A DNA stretch of 43,847 bases from Nanobdellota archaeon (lineage in GTDB: Archaea > Aenigmatarchaeota > Aenigmatarchaeia > QMZP01). The stretch spans positions 1-43,847 of the forward strand of contig JAHIRU010000009.1 in the NCBI GenBank assembly GCA_018818465.1, in the 5' to 3' direction. Under the pieces are notes generated by a model that worked only from the letters and a program-made list of their open reading frames with translations, searched no databases and was not told the DNA's origin. Below, piece by piece: positions 33,239 through 40,854 of this stretch (the stretch's first letter is position 1; each line of letters starts with the position of its first letter). Both the position numbers and the translations under genes were made by a program.

Positions 33239-34948
33239 ATGAATGCAAATAAAAAATTACAAAGCGAAGTTTTGAAACTTTTACAAAAGCATGTTTCAAA
33301 AAAACAAGCAGAAGAACTTTTAGAAAAACCGCCAGAAGAAATTGGTGCAGATTTGGCTTTGCCTTGCTTCGCTTTTGCAAAAAAATACAGAAAAAACCCT
33401 GCAGAAATAGCAAAAGATATTGCATCAAAACTAAATCCTTCTGGTTTAATCAGAGAAGTAAGACCTGTTGGCCCTTATGTAAATTTTTATGCAGATTCTG
33501 AAAAAATCGCTTCCATGGTATTGAAGGATGTACTGAAAGAAAGGAACGCTTACGGGAAATCGAAAACAGGAAAAGGAAAGAGGTTGATGGTAGAATACGT
33601 ACAGACAAATCCCTACAAAGCCTTTCACATAGGACACGTCAGAAACATAGCACTTGGAGAATCTTTATGCCGTGTTTTAGAATCAACTGGAAATAAAATT
33701 ATAAGAGCGAATTACCAGGGCGATATAGGTCCGCATGTAGCAAAAGCTCTTTGGGGGTTGATAAACATCTACAATTCAAAACCACCTAAAGACGTCGACA
33801 AGGGTTTGTGGATAGGAGAAGTTTATAGAGAATCAAATGAAAAGGCATCTCTAAACCAAAAAGTTGCTGAGGAAATTGATGAAATAAATAAAAAACTTTA
33901 TGATGGTGACAAGAAATTATTACCACTTTGGAAAAAAGGAAAAAAATGGAGTCTTGATTATTTTGATAAAATTTACAAAGACTTTGGCGCAAACTTTGAC
34001 AGGCTTTATATGGAATCTGAGGTTGAAAAACCTGGCAGAAAGATAGTTAAAGAATTGCATAAAAAAGGCATAGCAGAAATAAGCGAAGGCGCTATGATAG
34101 TAGACCTGAAAAAATACAATTTACCAGTCTTTCTTGTTTTAAGAAGAGATGGCATAGCACTCTATTCAACAAAGGATCTAGCACTGGCTGAGATGCAGGA
34201 AAAGGAATACCATCCAGACAAAATAATACACGTTGTTGGATCTGAGCAGAAGCTTCATTTCCAGCAACTGATAAAAACTATTGGAATTTACAACAAAAAA
34301 CTTGCTGACAAGGAATACCATCTTTCCTATGAACTAGTTATTCTTCCTTCAGGCAAGATGAAATCTCGTGAAGGAAAAGTCATATTGTATGGCGATCTCA
34401 AAAGAAAAATGTACGCTCTTGCTTTGAAAGCTACGAAGGAAAAGAACCCTTCTTTGCCTGTTGCGCAGCACAAAAAAATAGCCGAGCAGGTTGCATTAGG
34501 TGCAATAAAATATAATATGATTATGCAATCGCCTGAAAAGGTTATAGTTTTTGATTGGAACCAAGCATTGGATTTCCAGGGAAACAGCGCACCATACGTT
34601 CAGTATACGCATGCAAGGGCTTGCTCTATTTTAAAAAAGGCTAAAGTAAAAACAATTAAAGATTTTGATCCATCCCTTTTAGTAGACAAAAAGGAAATAA
34701 AACTCATAAAAACGATATCAGAATTTCCACAGGTCGTTGAAAACGCCGCAAAAGATTACAGACCTCATTATATTGCCAGCTATGTTCACAATCTCGCATC
34801 CATATTTAATGAATTCTATCAAACTCTACCGGTTTTAAAAGCAGACAAGAATACAGCGGCAGCAAGGCTAGCTTTGGTAAAAGCAACACAAATAACATTG
34901 AAGAACGCTTTGCAATTGCTTGGCATTGAAGCTCCTGAAAAGATGTAG
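33239..34948 (+). CDS. argS: Arginyl-tRNA synthetase
   Basis: This 569-residue class I synthetase has an N-terminal additional domain (Add1, residues ~1-100 with NFYADSEKIAS). It has the signature VEYVQTNPYKAFHIGHVRN (HIGH near residue 130), GDIGPHVAKALWG and LYSTKDLALAEM. The degenerate KMSKS loop is KMKSREGKV (~373-381). The DALR-type anticodon domain at the C terminus begins around YVQYTHARACSILKKAK. It attaches Arg to tRNA-Arg. Its stop directly abuts the stop of the convergent transposase-like gene. Confidence 0.95.
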   Translation: MNANKKLQSEVLKLLQKHVSKKQAEELLEKPPEEIGADLALPCFAFAKKYRKNPAEIAKDIASKLNPSGLIREVRPVGPYVNFYADSEKIASMVLKDVLKERNAYGKSKTGKGKRLMVEYVQTNPYKAFHIGHVRNIALGESLCRVLESTGNKIIRANYQGDIGPHVAKALWGLINIYNSKPPKDVDKGLWIGEVYRESNEKASLNQKVAEEIDEINKKLYDGDKKLLPLWKKGKKWSLDYFDKIYKDFGANFDRLYMESEVEKPGRKIVKELHKKGIAEISEGAMIVDLKKYNLPVFLVLRRDGIALYSTKDLALAEMQEKEYHPDKIIHVVGSEQKLHFQQLIKTIGIYNKKLADKEYHLSYELVILPSGKMKSREGKVILYGDLKRKMYALALKATKEKNPSLPVAQHKKIAEQVALGAIKYNMIMQSPEKVIVFDWNQALDFQGNSAPYVQYTHARACSILKKAKVKTIKDFDPSLLVDKKEIKLIKTISEFPQVVENAAKDYRPHYIASYVHNLASIFNEFYQTLPVLKADKNTAAARLALVKATQITLKNALQLLGIEAPEKM

Positions 34949-35251
34949 CTATTTTTTAGTGTACTTCTTGAACCATTTCAGTATAGTCCAGCGAGAAACC
35001 TTAACATCATAACGATGTTTCATTTCATGCTGCACTTCAGAAAGAGACAGGCCTTTACCATAAAGGTTGACGCCTTTCATAATTGTATCCTTTTTGAATC
35101 GCATCCTAAGGAAATTGTCATTGGGTGTATACTTACGATTGCATTTTTTGCATAGTCTTAGATGTCTTTTTGTTGCTTCATTGTATCTGTAGCCACGCCA
35201 TACTGTACGCGTGCTACTGCAGTAAGGACACTTGTCAATTTTGTCTACCAT
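34949..35251 (-). CDS. Zinc-ribbon/HTH protein equal to the N terminus of an IS-type transposase
   Basis: The 100-residue protein has two CxxC pairs (CPYCSS and CKKC), then a helix-turn-helix (GKGLSLSEVQHEM, VSRWTILKWFKKY). These are the DNA-binding modules at the N terminus of IS1/IS6-related archaeal DDE transposases. The frame stops where the DDE domain would begin, and no DDE segment is found downstream in any frame. It may be a transposase remnant or a domesticated stand-alone DNA-binding protein. The clean frame and stop favour domestication. Palindromes lie just upstream (35294-35352). Confidence 0.6.
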   Translation of the reverse strand: MVDKIDKCPYCSSTRTVWRGYRYNEATKRHLRLCKKCNRKYTPNDNFLRMRFKKDTIMKGVNLYGKGLSLSEVQHEMKHRYDVKVSRWTILKWFKKYTKK

Positions 35252-35293
35252 GTTAATATTTAACTAATAGGGATATAAATAACTTTTTATCCC

Positions 35294-35312
35294 TTATAAT
35301 TGACAATTATAA
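35294..35312. repeat. Palindrome TTATAATTG-a-CAATTATAA
   Basis: Perfect 9-bp arms around a single A, about 45 bases upstream of the transposase-like start. It could be an operator or a transposon end. Confidence 0.5.
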
Positions 35313-35315
35313 AGG

Positions 35316-35352
35316 AACCGTCCGAATAAGTGCGATAACTTGTTGGACGGTT
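35316..35352. repeat. Inverted repeat AACCGTCC/GGACGGTT
   Basis: Eight-bp perfect arms (35316-35323 and 35345-35352) enclose 21 nt, directly after the palindrome at 35294-35312. Confidence 0.5.
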
Positions 35353-35569
35353 TAAGTAAACTCTAGTGAGTTTTTAACTCAACCATTGTTGAGCAAGTAA
35401 AAGAAACAATATGTATGGAGCAGGGTGTGCTCCAATATAAGAAAGAAGTCTTTTACCTCCCGAAGTTTATTTAATTCAATATTAATCCCCATTCCTTGAT
35501 GAGGCATATGCTGATAAGACCTTGAAATAACTTTTAAATGTTTGCCACTTTGTTCACTCTTAATGCAGT

Positions 35570-35613
35570 TAATAGAACCCGACACTTGATAAACTAAGCT
35601 AATAGAACCCGAC
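35570..35613. repeat. 14-nt direct repeat TAATAGAACCCGAC, two copies, 30-nt period
   Basis: Identical copies at 35570-35583 and 35600-35613 in non-coding DNA. Two copies only, so not a CRISPR array. They could be iteron-like or protein-binding sites. Confidence 0.55.
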
Positions 35614-35756
35614 GTTTACTATGTAAATCATCGGACAGGTACCTCCTGAAAATAGGAATTAGTAAATTTATTCACATAAGAAGTACATAAATATTAATTG
35701 TTTTTAGAAAAACCAGCAGCCCTAGTCACAGACAGTTTCATAACTAAATGTACAAT

Positions 35757-35770
35757 CGCCTAGCTAGGCG
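35757..35770. repeat. 14-bp perfect palindrome CGCCTAGCTAGGCG
   Basis: A GC-rich perfect palindrome that stands out in AT-rich surroundings; a possible protein-binding site. Confidence 0.5.
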
Positions 35771-36013
35771 TAAGAATACTGCAAGCAGATTCCCTATGTT
35801 ATTAGTTTTTGTTAGAAATGTCTATTTATTGACCAGGGCGCTGGAGTACCAATCAAAAACAGACATCATTGATTGATGTCCGAGCGAGGCCAAAAAAACC
35901 ATTTCAATTTCCATTCCTAACAAATAGCTCTGTTTGTTAAGAAAAGAGATCAGAAACGGTAACTGATGTAATTTCCATATATATTGAGCATAAAATTCAA
36001 AATTAAAAAAAAC

Positions 36014-36115
36014 CACCACCTTGACTTTTTATTTTAAGGAGGTGTTTAAAAAATCTCAAACATGTTTCAGTAAATTATATATCTCTACATATCTCATTTG
36101 CTTGTCAAGGTGGTG
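36014..36115. repeat. Long-range inverted repeat CACCACCTTGAC/GTCAAGGTGGTG
   Basis: Perfect 12-bp arms at 36014-36025 and 36104-36115 with a 78-nt interior that contains an AAGGAGGTG sequence. It would close a ~100-nt RNA as a terminal stem. Confidence 0.5.
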
Positions 36116-36139
36116 TCAATCCGAATCTGCAAAAAATAA

Positions 36140-36187
36140 GTAGCCGTTTCATCCAGAATGGAAAGCTTGTTTTTTCGAAACGGCTAC
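36140..36187. repeat. 11-bp stem GTAGCCGTTTC/GAAACGGCTAC
   Basis: Perfect arms at 36140-36150 and 36177-36187. The loop itself holds a small TCCA-GAA-TGGA hairpin. RNA-like architecture, adjacent to the previous inverted repeat. Confidence 0.5.
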
Positions 36188-36389
36188 ACAAAAGTGTTAC
36201 TCGATCCTCAGGTCGGTCGGGTAAATTGAATAAAACTGATGTGCCCCTGTGTGGAGCATTACGTTGTGAACGATGACGAATTGTTTCGCCGAGTGACTGT
36301 GCCTTAGACAGGCAATACACAACTGCATGATAAAAAACAAATACTACTTTATCAAAAGTTGTCTTTGTTGACCTTTCTCGATCATTTTA

Positions 36390-36416
36390 ATTTCCATAGC
36401 TTATGCTAATGGAAAT
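36390..36416. repeat. Hairpin ATTTCCAT/ATGGAAAT
   Basis: Arms of 8 bp plus an inner TAGC/GCTA pairing. It lies ~120 bp beyond the 3' end of the HerA-like ATPase gene, in non-coding DNA. Confidence 0.4.
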
Positions 36417-36538
36417 AATTTCGATATAGATATAGAATAGCATGAAACTAACCCATTGAAACGGGTAACATAACTAAACATGATTATTATTTGTTTGATC
36501 AATTATTTAAAAGTTGTTTGTTTTTAAGAATTTTGGAT

Positions 36539-38878
36539 TTATTTCACGTCAAACTCTACCTTATCAAATTTGCAGTTCTCTTGGAAGTCTCCGATTGTTG
36601 CTACAAAAATTGCCAGACCTGGCTTTCTCAAAGAACGTTTTGCAGCCTGTTGAATTATTATGTTTTTTAATGTTTCATTTGCACAGACAAAGTGCTTGTT
36701 TTCTTTTAATTTTTCATATATTTGATTTCTGTCTGTATAATCAATAAGAGCTACTGGCAGTATCTCATCATCTTTGTTTATCTCTAAGATATCTATCTTG
36801 CGAGTAGCCTTCCAACCTACAAGAGAAAACAACTCAAGCAATTCTGTTATATCCATCTCTACACTGCCTTCATATCTTTGAAATTTGCCGTGAAAAACCT
36901 TTTCTCCCCTATCTGTTAAAAAGTAATAATGAAGTTTGTTCTTGCCGCTTTTTCCTCTAGCTGTTTGAACAAGACCCATGTCTAACAGTGCACCAATCTT
37001 ATCATTGAAAACAGTACCGGATACTCTAATAGCTTTGTATATCTGTGAAGCAAATACTCCATGGCCATTACCAACAACGTCTATAATCTTCCAACCATGA
37101 TCATCTAATTTTTCTATAGGAACGTTTATTACAGTTTCTCCATCTTCCCAATGCTGGTTCTCCTTTTTAGGAGATTTCTTTTCAATTAGTTTCCTTTCGA
37201 ATTCCTTTATTTCCTGAACAACATCATTTTCTTCTATTGGTTCAACAATTTCTTCTTTTATCGGTTTGACATCCTCTTTTTCCTTGATGCCGTTCAAATC
37301 TTCCATCATTTTTTGAGCTGTTTTTTGGAATTCTTTTGCAAGATCCTTTAATTTAGAATCATTAATTGTCTTCTTTGCAGGTTCTGCGTTCTCTATTGCT
37401 TCGTTTTTTCCAACAATATTATCTTCTTTTTCTTCAACATTATCTGCAGTTTCTTCTGCTGATTCATCTGCACTCTTTTCCTGAGGTTCGACCATTTTAT
37501 CATATGTCTTCATGAATTCTGAAACCTTTTCATCTGAAATAACTGTTTTATCTATTTTTACTTCATCGAAACCCATTAAGAATGGTCTCGGGAATTCGAA
37601 GTTTCTGCACAACATAAAACCATGCCCTACAGGAATTCTTCTAAGGTAAACACCCTCTTCCTCATAGTCGAGCCCTAGCATGTGTGATGCATCCAAGATA
37701 TCAGAAGAACCCTTTGTATCAAGACCCAAATTCATGTATATGTGCGTAGATGTGTTACCCAATGCCGGATAAGAAACCAATGATGGGTGCTGATCTGTAT
37801 AAATTATACCAAGTCCCAGTTCTCTGATTTCTCTGAATATAAGATCCATCACAGTTTCTGAACCCATTTTGTTAGCCTTATCACGGTTCAGAACATGGTG
37901 CGCTTCCTCTAAAATTATTACTCCTCTTAATTTCTCTCTCTGATCACTAACCAAAAGCCAGTCTCTTAACCACTGCATTATAATTTCTATGAAAAATGTC
38001 TTGTCGCTGGTGTCTAAAGCATCTAGTTCTAAAATTGTAATTCTACCTTTCCTCAAAAAATCAGAAGGTTTTGTACCAACATCGCAATTGAATACATCTC
38101 CAATTTCCTTGAAACACAAAGATTCCAATGGTCTAATAGCTGTTGATACCCAGTTCTTTTCTCTCATCGGTAGCTTAAGATCTCCGTATTCCTCTATCCA
38201 TCCTTTAATGTCTCTTAATCTTGGTTTTTCTTTTTCATCAAATACACCATCAAAAGACTTAAGAATTATGTGTCTACCACCACCCATTAACCAATAAGCG
38301 TGATCGAACACAGCTGCGAATTCCTTCATCCATTGTGTCATTGAAATGCCGTCAGGCGGTCTTAGTGGGTTGAATTTTAAAGGAGACGCGTTTCTACCAA
38401 CAGTATAAATATCAATTTTATCCTTCAGTTTTGTTTTTAACAGATTTCTATAATTTCTTTTTGAGAAATCAAATATCAAAATCGGAATATCCTCTTTTGC
38501 TAATTCAAATACCATTTTATTCGCAAGATTTGTTTTACCATAACCTGAAGAACCGAATATACCCATGTGCATTAAAAGCCTTTCTTTTTCAAACTTGAAT
38601 GGATACATCTTTTTCTTGCCATAAAGAACACTGCCAAGATTTAACTGGCCTTTAGCAACTGCTTCTTTTTCAGGCGGTTCCATAAGAATACTATCTCTAA
38701 GCTCGTTTTCAGTGAAAACAGCTGCCTTAGCTACATCAATAAGCCCGAAGATTCTTTCTCTTGTATCTTCATCCCCAAGCAAGTATGCTCTGCTGAGTCT
38801 TTCGGCTGTACTTCTACCTAGGATTGGAATAAGTTTCTTAACTTCGCTAGTAAATATTTTTTCTTTTGTTTCTATCAT
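36539..38878 (-). CDS. HerA/FtsK-superfamily ATPase (DUF87-like) with C-terminal winged helix
   Basis: The ~779-residue protein has a Walker A (GIFGSSGYGKTNLA, ~residues 105-118), a Walker B (GVIILEEAHHVL, ~315-326), and a downstream arginine/sensor region REIRELGLGIIYTDQHPSL as in HerA. A long acidic linker (~460-600) leads to a winged helix (VFASQIYKAIRVSGTVFNDK) and a C-terminal domain. The family pumps DNA during repair, conjugation or virus packaging. I prefer ATG 38878, which has GGTGAT at proper spacing. It is the last gene of a four-gene leftward operon whose other members are small and unknown. No NurA nuclease is nearby, which argues against a standard HerA-NurA repair pair. Confidence 0.8.
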   Translation of the reverse strand: MIETKEKIFTSEVKKLIPILGRSTAERLSRAYLLGDEDTRERIFGLIDVAKAAVFTENELRDSILMEPPEKEAVAKGQLNLGSVLYGKKKMYPFKFEKERLLMHMGIFGSSGYGKTNLANKMVFELAKEDIPILIFDFSKRNYRNLLKTKLKDKIDIYTVGRNASPLKFNPLRPPDGISMTQWMKEFAAVFDHAYWLMGGGRHIILKSFDGVFDEKEKPRLRDIKGWIEEYGDLKLPMREKNWVSTAIRPLESLCFKEIGDVFNCDVGTKPSDFLRKGRITILELDALDTSDKTFFIEIIMQWLRDWLLVSDQREKLRGVIILEEAHHVLNRDKANKMGSETVMDLIFREIRELGLGIIYTDQHPSLVSYPALGNTSTHIYMNLGLDTKGSSDILDASHMLGLDYEEEGVYLRRIPVGHGFMLCRNFEFPRPFLMGFDEVKIDKTVISDEKVSEFMKTYDKMVEPQEKSADESAEETADNVEEKEDNIVGKNEAIENAEPAKKTINDSKLKDLAKEFQKTAQKMMEDLNGIKEKEDVKPIKEEIVEPIEENDVVQEIKEFERKLIEKKSPKKENQHWEDGETVINVPIEKLDDHGWKIIDVVGNGHGVFASQIYKAIRVSGTVFNDKIGALLDMGLVQTARGKSGKNKLHYYFLTDRGEKVFHGKFQRYEGSVEMDITELLELFSLVGWKATRKIDILEINKDDEILPVALIDYTDRNQIYEKLKENKHFVCANETLKNIIIQQAAKRSLRKPGLAIFVATIGDFQENCKFDKVEFDVK

Positions 38879-38889
38879 GTTAATCACCA

Positions 38890-39108
38890 TCAATCTTCAA
38901 ACTCGGAGTCATCTCTAGGATTTCCTAACCCGGCTTCCGGAAAAGCATCTAATAAATCGTTTTCAGAACTCCGTCTATAATGATATATTTTAAGATCATT
39001 ACCTACTATCAAATATTTTCCTATATACCTTTCATTTTCATCAACAACAAAACCGTTTTCGTATGGAATTTGTTTTGTTGATTCGTTTGGTTTTAAACTT
39101 AGTTTCAT
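38890..39108 (-). CDS. Hypothetical protein of the ATPase operon
   Basis: This 72-residue acidic protein (MKLSLKPNESTKQIPYENGF, with YIGKYLIVGNDLKIYHYRRS) is predicted to form a small beta sheet followed by a disordered acidic tail ending DDSEFED. It starts one base after the stop of the coiled-coil gene and ends just before the ATPase start. It is surely co-translated with them. I recognise no family. Confidence 0.6.
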   Translation of the reverse strand: MKLSLKPNESTKQIPYENGFVVDENERYIGKYLIVGNDLKIYHYRRSSENDLLDAFPEAGLGNPRDDSEFED

Positions 39109-39109
39109 A

Positions 39110-39691
39110 CTAATCTTCCTTCCCAGTATTTGATTTTATGTCTTTGAAAAGATCTGCAAGTTTTTGCTCATTTTGGAACTGTTCAAGCAATTCTTTCAGT
39201 TCTGTTCTCAGATCAAACATATCTCTCCACAATTGAATAACTTCTTTCCTTTTTTCCTTTCTTAAAACAGAAATATCCAGTTTTATGCTTCTTTGTTCGT
39301 CAATATTCATTGCTTTTCCAAGCATGCCATTTCTTTCTTTAATATCTTCGTTTATCTCGCTAATCATGTCATTATGAATATCAGTACGATCTTTCATCGT
39401 ATTTTGAGTTTCCTCAACCCTTTCTTTCAAAAATTTAACTCTATCAAAAAGACTGCCAACTATTTGTGGGCTGATTATTCTAAGCTTCTCTATGTCTTCG
39501 TCCTCAAGACGAGGCATTGCTTGAACCCTTTTGACTATAACCTTTTCAACTCTTTCACGAGTTTCTTTGTCAATGTCATCCCAAGATGTGGCTGTATCCA
39601 AGAATTCATGTTTACGACCATCAAACTCAGTTTTATAGATGTCGTCTATCTCTTCTGCATCAAAGTAGCGTCTTTTTTCAATTTTAGCCAT
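39110..39691 (-). CDS. Coiled-coil protein of the ATPase operon
   Basis: This 193-residue, highly charged, almost entirely helical protein starts MAKIEKRRYFDAEEIDDIYK. Long heptad stretches (SLFDRVKFLKERVEETQNTM, RKEKRKEVIQLWRDMFDLRT) indicate an oligomeric coiled coil. ATG 39691 has a GGTGAT site and is preferred over the in-frame ATG three codons earlier. Its place directly upstream of the ATPase suggests a structural partner, for example tethering the ATPase ring; that is inference. Confidence 0.65.
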   Translation of the reverse strand: MAKIEKRRYFDAEEIDDIYKTEFDGRKHEFLDTATSWDDIDKETRERVEKVIVKRVQAMPRLEDEDIEKLRIISPQIVGSLFDRVKFLKERVEETQNTMKDRTDIHNDMISEINEDIKERNGMLGKAMNIDEQRSIKLDISVLRKEKRKEVIQLWRDMFDLRTELKELLEQFQNEQKLADLFKDIKSNTGKED

Positions 39692-39700
39692 AACAATCAC

Positions 39701-39883
39701 CTAAGCTCTAAACTCCACTATTTCTTTGTTTTTATAAACTTTTTCGGTGTTAGGATCAAACACAAAAACTACATTTGTTGGATAATTGAAAATATCACCT
39801 ACAGGGTCACCTAATTTAATTTCTTTTCTTTCTTCTGAACCGTATGTTTCTCCAATAGGATTGCTGTAAATTGTTTCTTTCAT
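39701..39883 (-). CDS. Hypothetical protein, first gene of the ATPase operon
   Basis: The preferred start, ATG 39883, follows GGAGAG at 5-base spacing and yields a 60-residue protein (MKETIYSNPIGETYGSEERK and following). The longer frame to 39952 lacks a ribosome binding site and would begin beside the promoter. The middle has GDPVGDIFNYPTNVVFVFDP, strand-like. It resembles the third gene (38890-39108) in size and composition but I see no alignable motif. Function is unknown. Confidence 0.55.
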   Translation of the reverse strand: MKETIYSNPIGETYGSEERKEIKLGDPVGDIFNYPTNVVFVFDPNTEKVYKNKEIVEFRA

Positions 39884-39956
39884 GTTATCTCTCCAGACAT
39901 TTTGTCTTGCGTTGCTGTATTTAAACAGTTTGTTACTATTTACTAGTGACAAAGGG

Positions 39957-39999
39957 TATATAAAGCTTTCGGTCCCTCACGAGGGGATTATAACGAAAG
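39957..39999 (-). promoter_or_regulatory. Promoter and hairpin upstream of the ATPase operon
   Basis: On the minus strand CTTTATATACCC (39955-39966) is a strong TATA box ~75 bases before the first start codon, predicting a ~50-nt leader. Directly upstream, CTTTCG (39967-39972) pairs with CGAAAG (39994-39999) around an inner CCCTC-ac-GAGGG palindrome, a possible operator abutting the TATA/BRE. Confidence 0.5.
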
Positions 40000-40067
40000 A
40001 CAGCGTATTTCGTGTTCATATAGAGGTATTTTGTCTCACGCAAGACATCCATATTTTACGCGAGACA
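39993..40067. promoter_or_regulatory. Three 10-bp direct repeats ACG(A/C)(A/G)AGACA
   Basis: Copies at 39993-40002 (ACGAAAGACA), 40038-40047 (ACGCAAGACA) and 40058-40067 (ACGCGAGACA), with a degenerate ACGGGACA at 40079. TTGTCTCACG at 40031-40040 is an inverted copy of the third. The array lies 30-120 bp upstream of the ATPase-operon TATA box, where an activator or repressor could bind. Confidence 0.5.
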
Positions 40068-40149
40068 ATGCTTTCTTGACGGGACAATATATAAGCTTTC
40101 TCTTTGTCAAAATTTGCTGTATGTATCCCTTTAAGGAGATAGAGAGAAC

Positions 40150-40172
40150 AAAAAAACGGGATTAGGATTCCC
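40150..40172 (-). terminator. Weak hairpin plus T-run after the tiny membrane genes
   Basis: On the minus strand a GGGA/TCCC stem (40158-40172) is followed by seven T residues (40156-40150). The stem is short, so termination rests mainly on the T-run. Confidence 0.4.
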
Positions 40173-40178
40173 ATTTAT

Positions 40179-40346
40179 TCATGTTATCTCCTTCCAATAT
40201 TTACCATCTGAAATATGAAGAATTGGTATTATTACAATATAACATATTATTCCTCCTATCACGAGAATTATAAACCAAATAATGACAATTAAAGAAAAAT
40301 GAAGGATACCAAAAAAACGTTCTATCATTTCTTTTATTGTTTTCAT
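40179..40346 (-). CDS. Tiny membrane protein (55 residues)
   Basis: ATG 40346 follows AAGGAGAAAGAG and opens MKTIKEMIERFFGILHF, then one long hydrophobic helix (LIVIIWFIILVIGGIICYIV) and a short polar end. A second frame with its own ribosome binding site lies immediately upstream (40359-40451), and a T-run follows. Ribosome binding site, single-helix topology and coupling support a real gene. Function is unknown; toxin-like hydrophobic peptides and small regulatory subunits look similar. Confidence 0.5.
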   Translation of the reverse strand: MKTIKEMIERFFGILHFSLIVIIWFIILVIGGIICYIVIIPILHISDGKYWKEIT

Positions 40347-40358
40347 TACTCTTTCTCC

Positions 40359-40451
40359 TTAATCCAGAGTCTGGCCCTGTAAAAAAATTGATGAGGTGAA
40401 ATAAAAAATTAAGGCTATTATAGCCAACATAAATTCTAAAAAATTCTTCAT
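40359..40451 (-). CDS. Tiny membrane peptide (30 residues)
   Basis: ATG 40451 preceded by GGAGAATACA opens MKNFLEFMLAIIALIFYFTS and ends QGQTLD. It is a single hydrophobic helix. It lies 12 bases before the 55-residue membrane gene on the same strand, so they would form a bicistron from a TATA-like AATATTTATAGAC near 40560-40572. At this length the call depends on the ribosome binding site and arrangement. Confidence 0.4.
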   Translation of the reverse strand: MKNFLEFMLAIIALIFYFTSSIFLQGQTLD

Positions 40452-40604
40452 TGTATTCTCCGTTTCCTATGCCTAGTGTTGAAAATAGGCAAGTTTTGAT
40501 AAGTAATAACACTCCCCGAAACCTTTTACCGCATGGAGAATAGCTATACTATATAATTAGTCTATAAATATTTAACGCTCTCTTTCTGCTTTGATGAACA
40601 TAAA

Positions 40605-40624
40605 CCTTATAAGGACACATGTCC
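40605..40624 (+). promoter_or_regulatory. TATA and operator of the winged-helix gene
   Basis: CTTATAAG lies at about 40606-40613, and GGACA-CA-TGTCC (40613-40624), a 5-bp-arm inverted repeat, follows directly. The start codon is only 11 bases further, so a protein bound here would block initiation. Autoregulation by the encoded HTH protein is likely. Confidence 0.45.
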
Positions 40625-40634
40625 ATATATAAAT

Positions 40635-40850
40635 ATGGGAAAAACAAAGGCACCAAATAAGAAAATTGTGAAAAAAATAAAGAAAATTTTAGCTGATAAT
40701 CCACAAGGGCTTTGGATAAGAGAAATTGCTAGAAGAAGTGGTATTAGTAAATCATGCATCCACGTATATTTGAATGAATATATGGACAATGATGTAAAAG
40801 AGATTGTCTCTATTCCGGGTCTAGTTAAATTGTATAAATTAAAAAAATGA
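40635..40850 (+). CDS. Small winged-helix DNA-binding protein
   Basis: This 71-residue basic protein has KKIKKILADNPQGLWIREIA, then RRSGISKSCIHVYLNEYMD, a clear helix-turn-helix, and a short wing ending VKLYKLKK. It is separated by 4 nt from the LAGLIDADG gene, so the two are one transcript. It probably represses its own promoter through the inverted repeat at 40613-40624, and thereby the endonuclease. Confidence 0.7.
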   Translation: MGKTKAPNKKIVKKIKKILADNPQGLWIREIARRSGISKSCIHVYLNEYMDNDVKEIVSIPGLVKLYKLKK

Positions 40851-40854
40851 TATT

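Larger units (their letters stand above)
35252..36538. other. 1.29-kb non-coding region rich in inverted repeats
   Basis: I find no credible protein-coding frame and no recognisable rRNA, tRNA, SRP or RNase P RNA. The region holds a 9-bp palindrome around 35303, a hairpin at 35316-35352, a 14-nt direct repeat pair at 35570 and 35600 and a 14-bp palindrome at 35757-35770. It also has a 12-bp long-range inverted repeat (36014-36025/36104-36115), an 11-bp stem (36140-36150/36177-36187) and a hairpin near 36390-36416. The density of structure suggests one or more non-coding RNAs or a replication/transposition site. Confidence 0.6.

Noticed and set aside
35379..35585. 68-codon minus-strand frame in the non-coding region
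   Set aside because: No ribosome binding site, implausible composition, overlaps one copy of the direct repeat pair at 35570-35613.
35822..36019. 65-codon minus-strand frame
   Set aside because: No ribosome binding site or recognisable domain; its composition looks like chance translation of AT-rich structured DNA.
35252..36538. RNase P RNA or SRP RNA
   Set aside because: I looked for the conserved RNase P P4 segment (GGAAAGTC) and the SRP helix 8 motif on both strands and found neither; only a model search can exclude divergent forms.
40162..40183. Six-codon frame with ribosome binding site overlapping the end of the 55-residue membrane gene
   Set aside because: It is too short to support and runs into the terminator hairpin.
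40201..40512. 103-codon minus-strand frame
   Set aside because: It overlaps the two tiny membrane genes in another frame, and its composition (Asn/Arg-rich end) is not protein-like; the short frames have proper ribosome binding sites.
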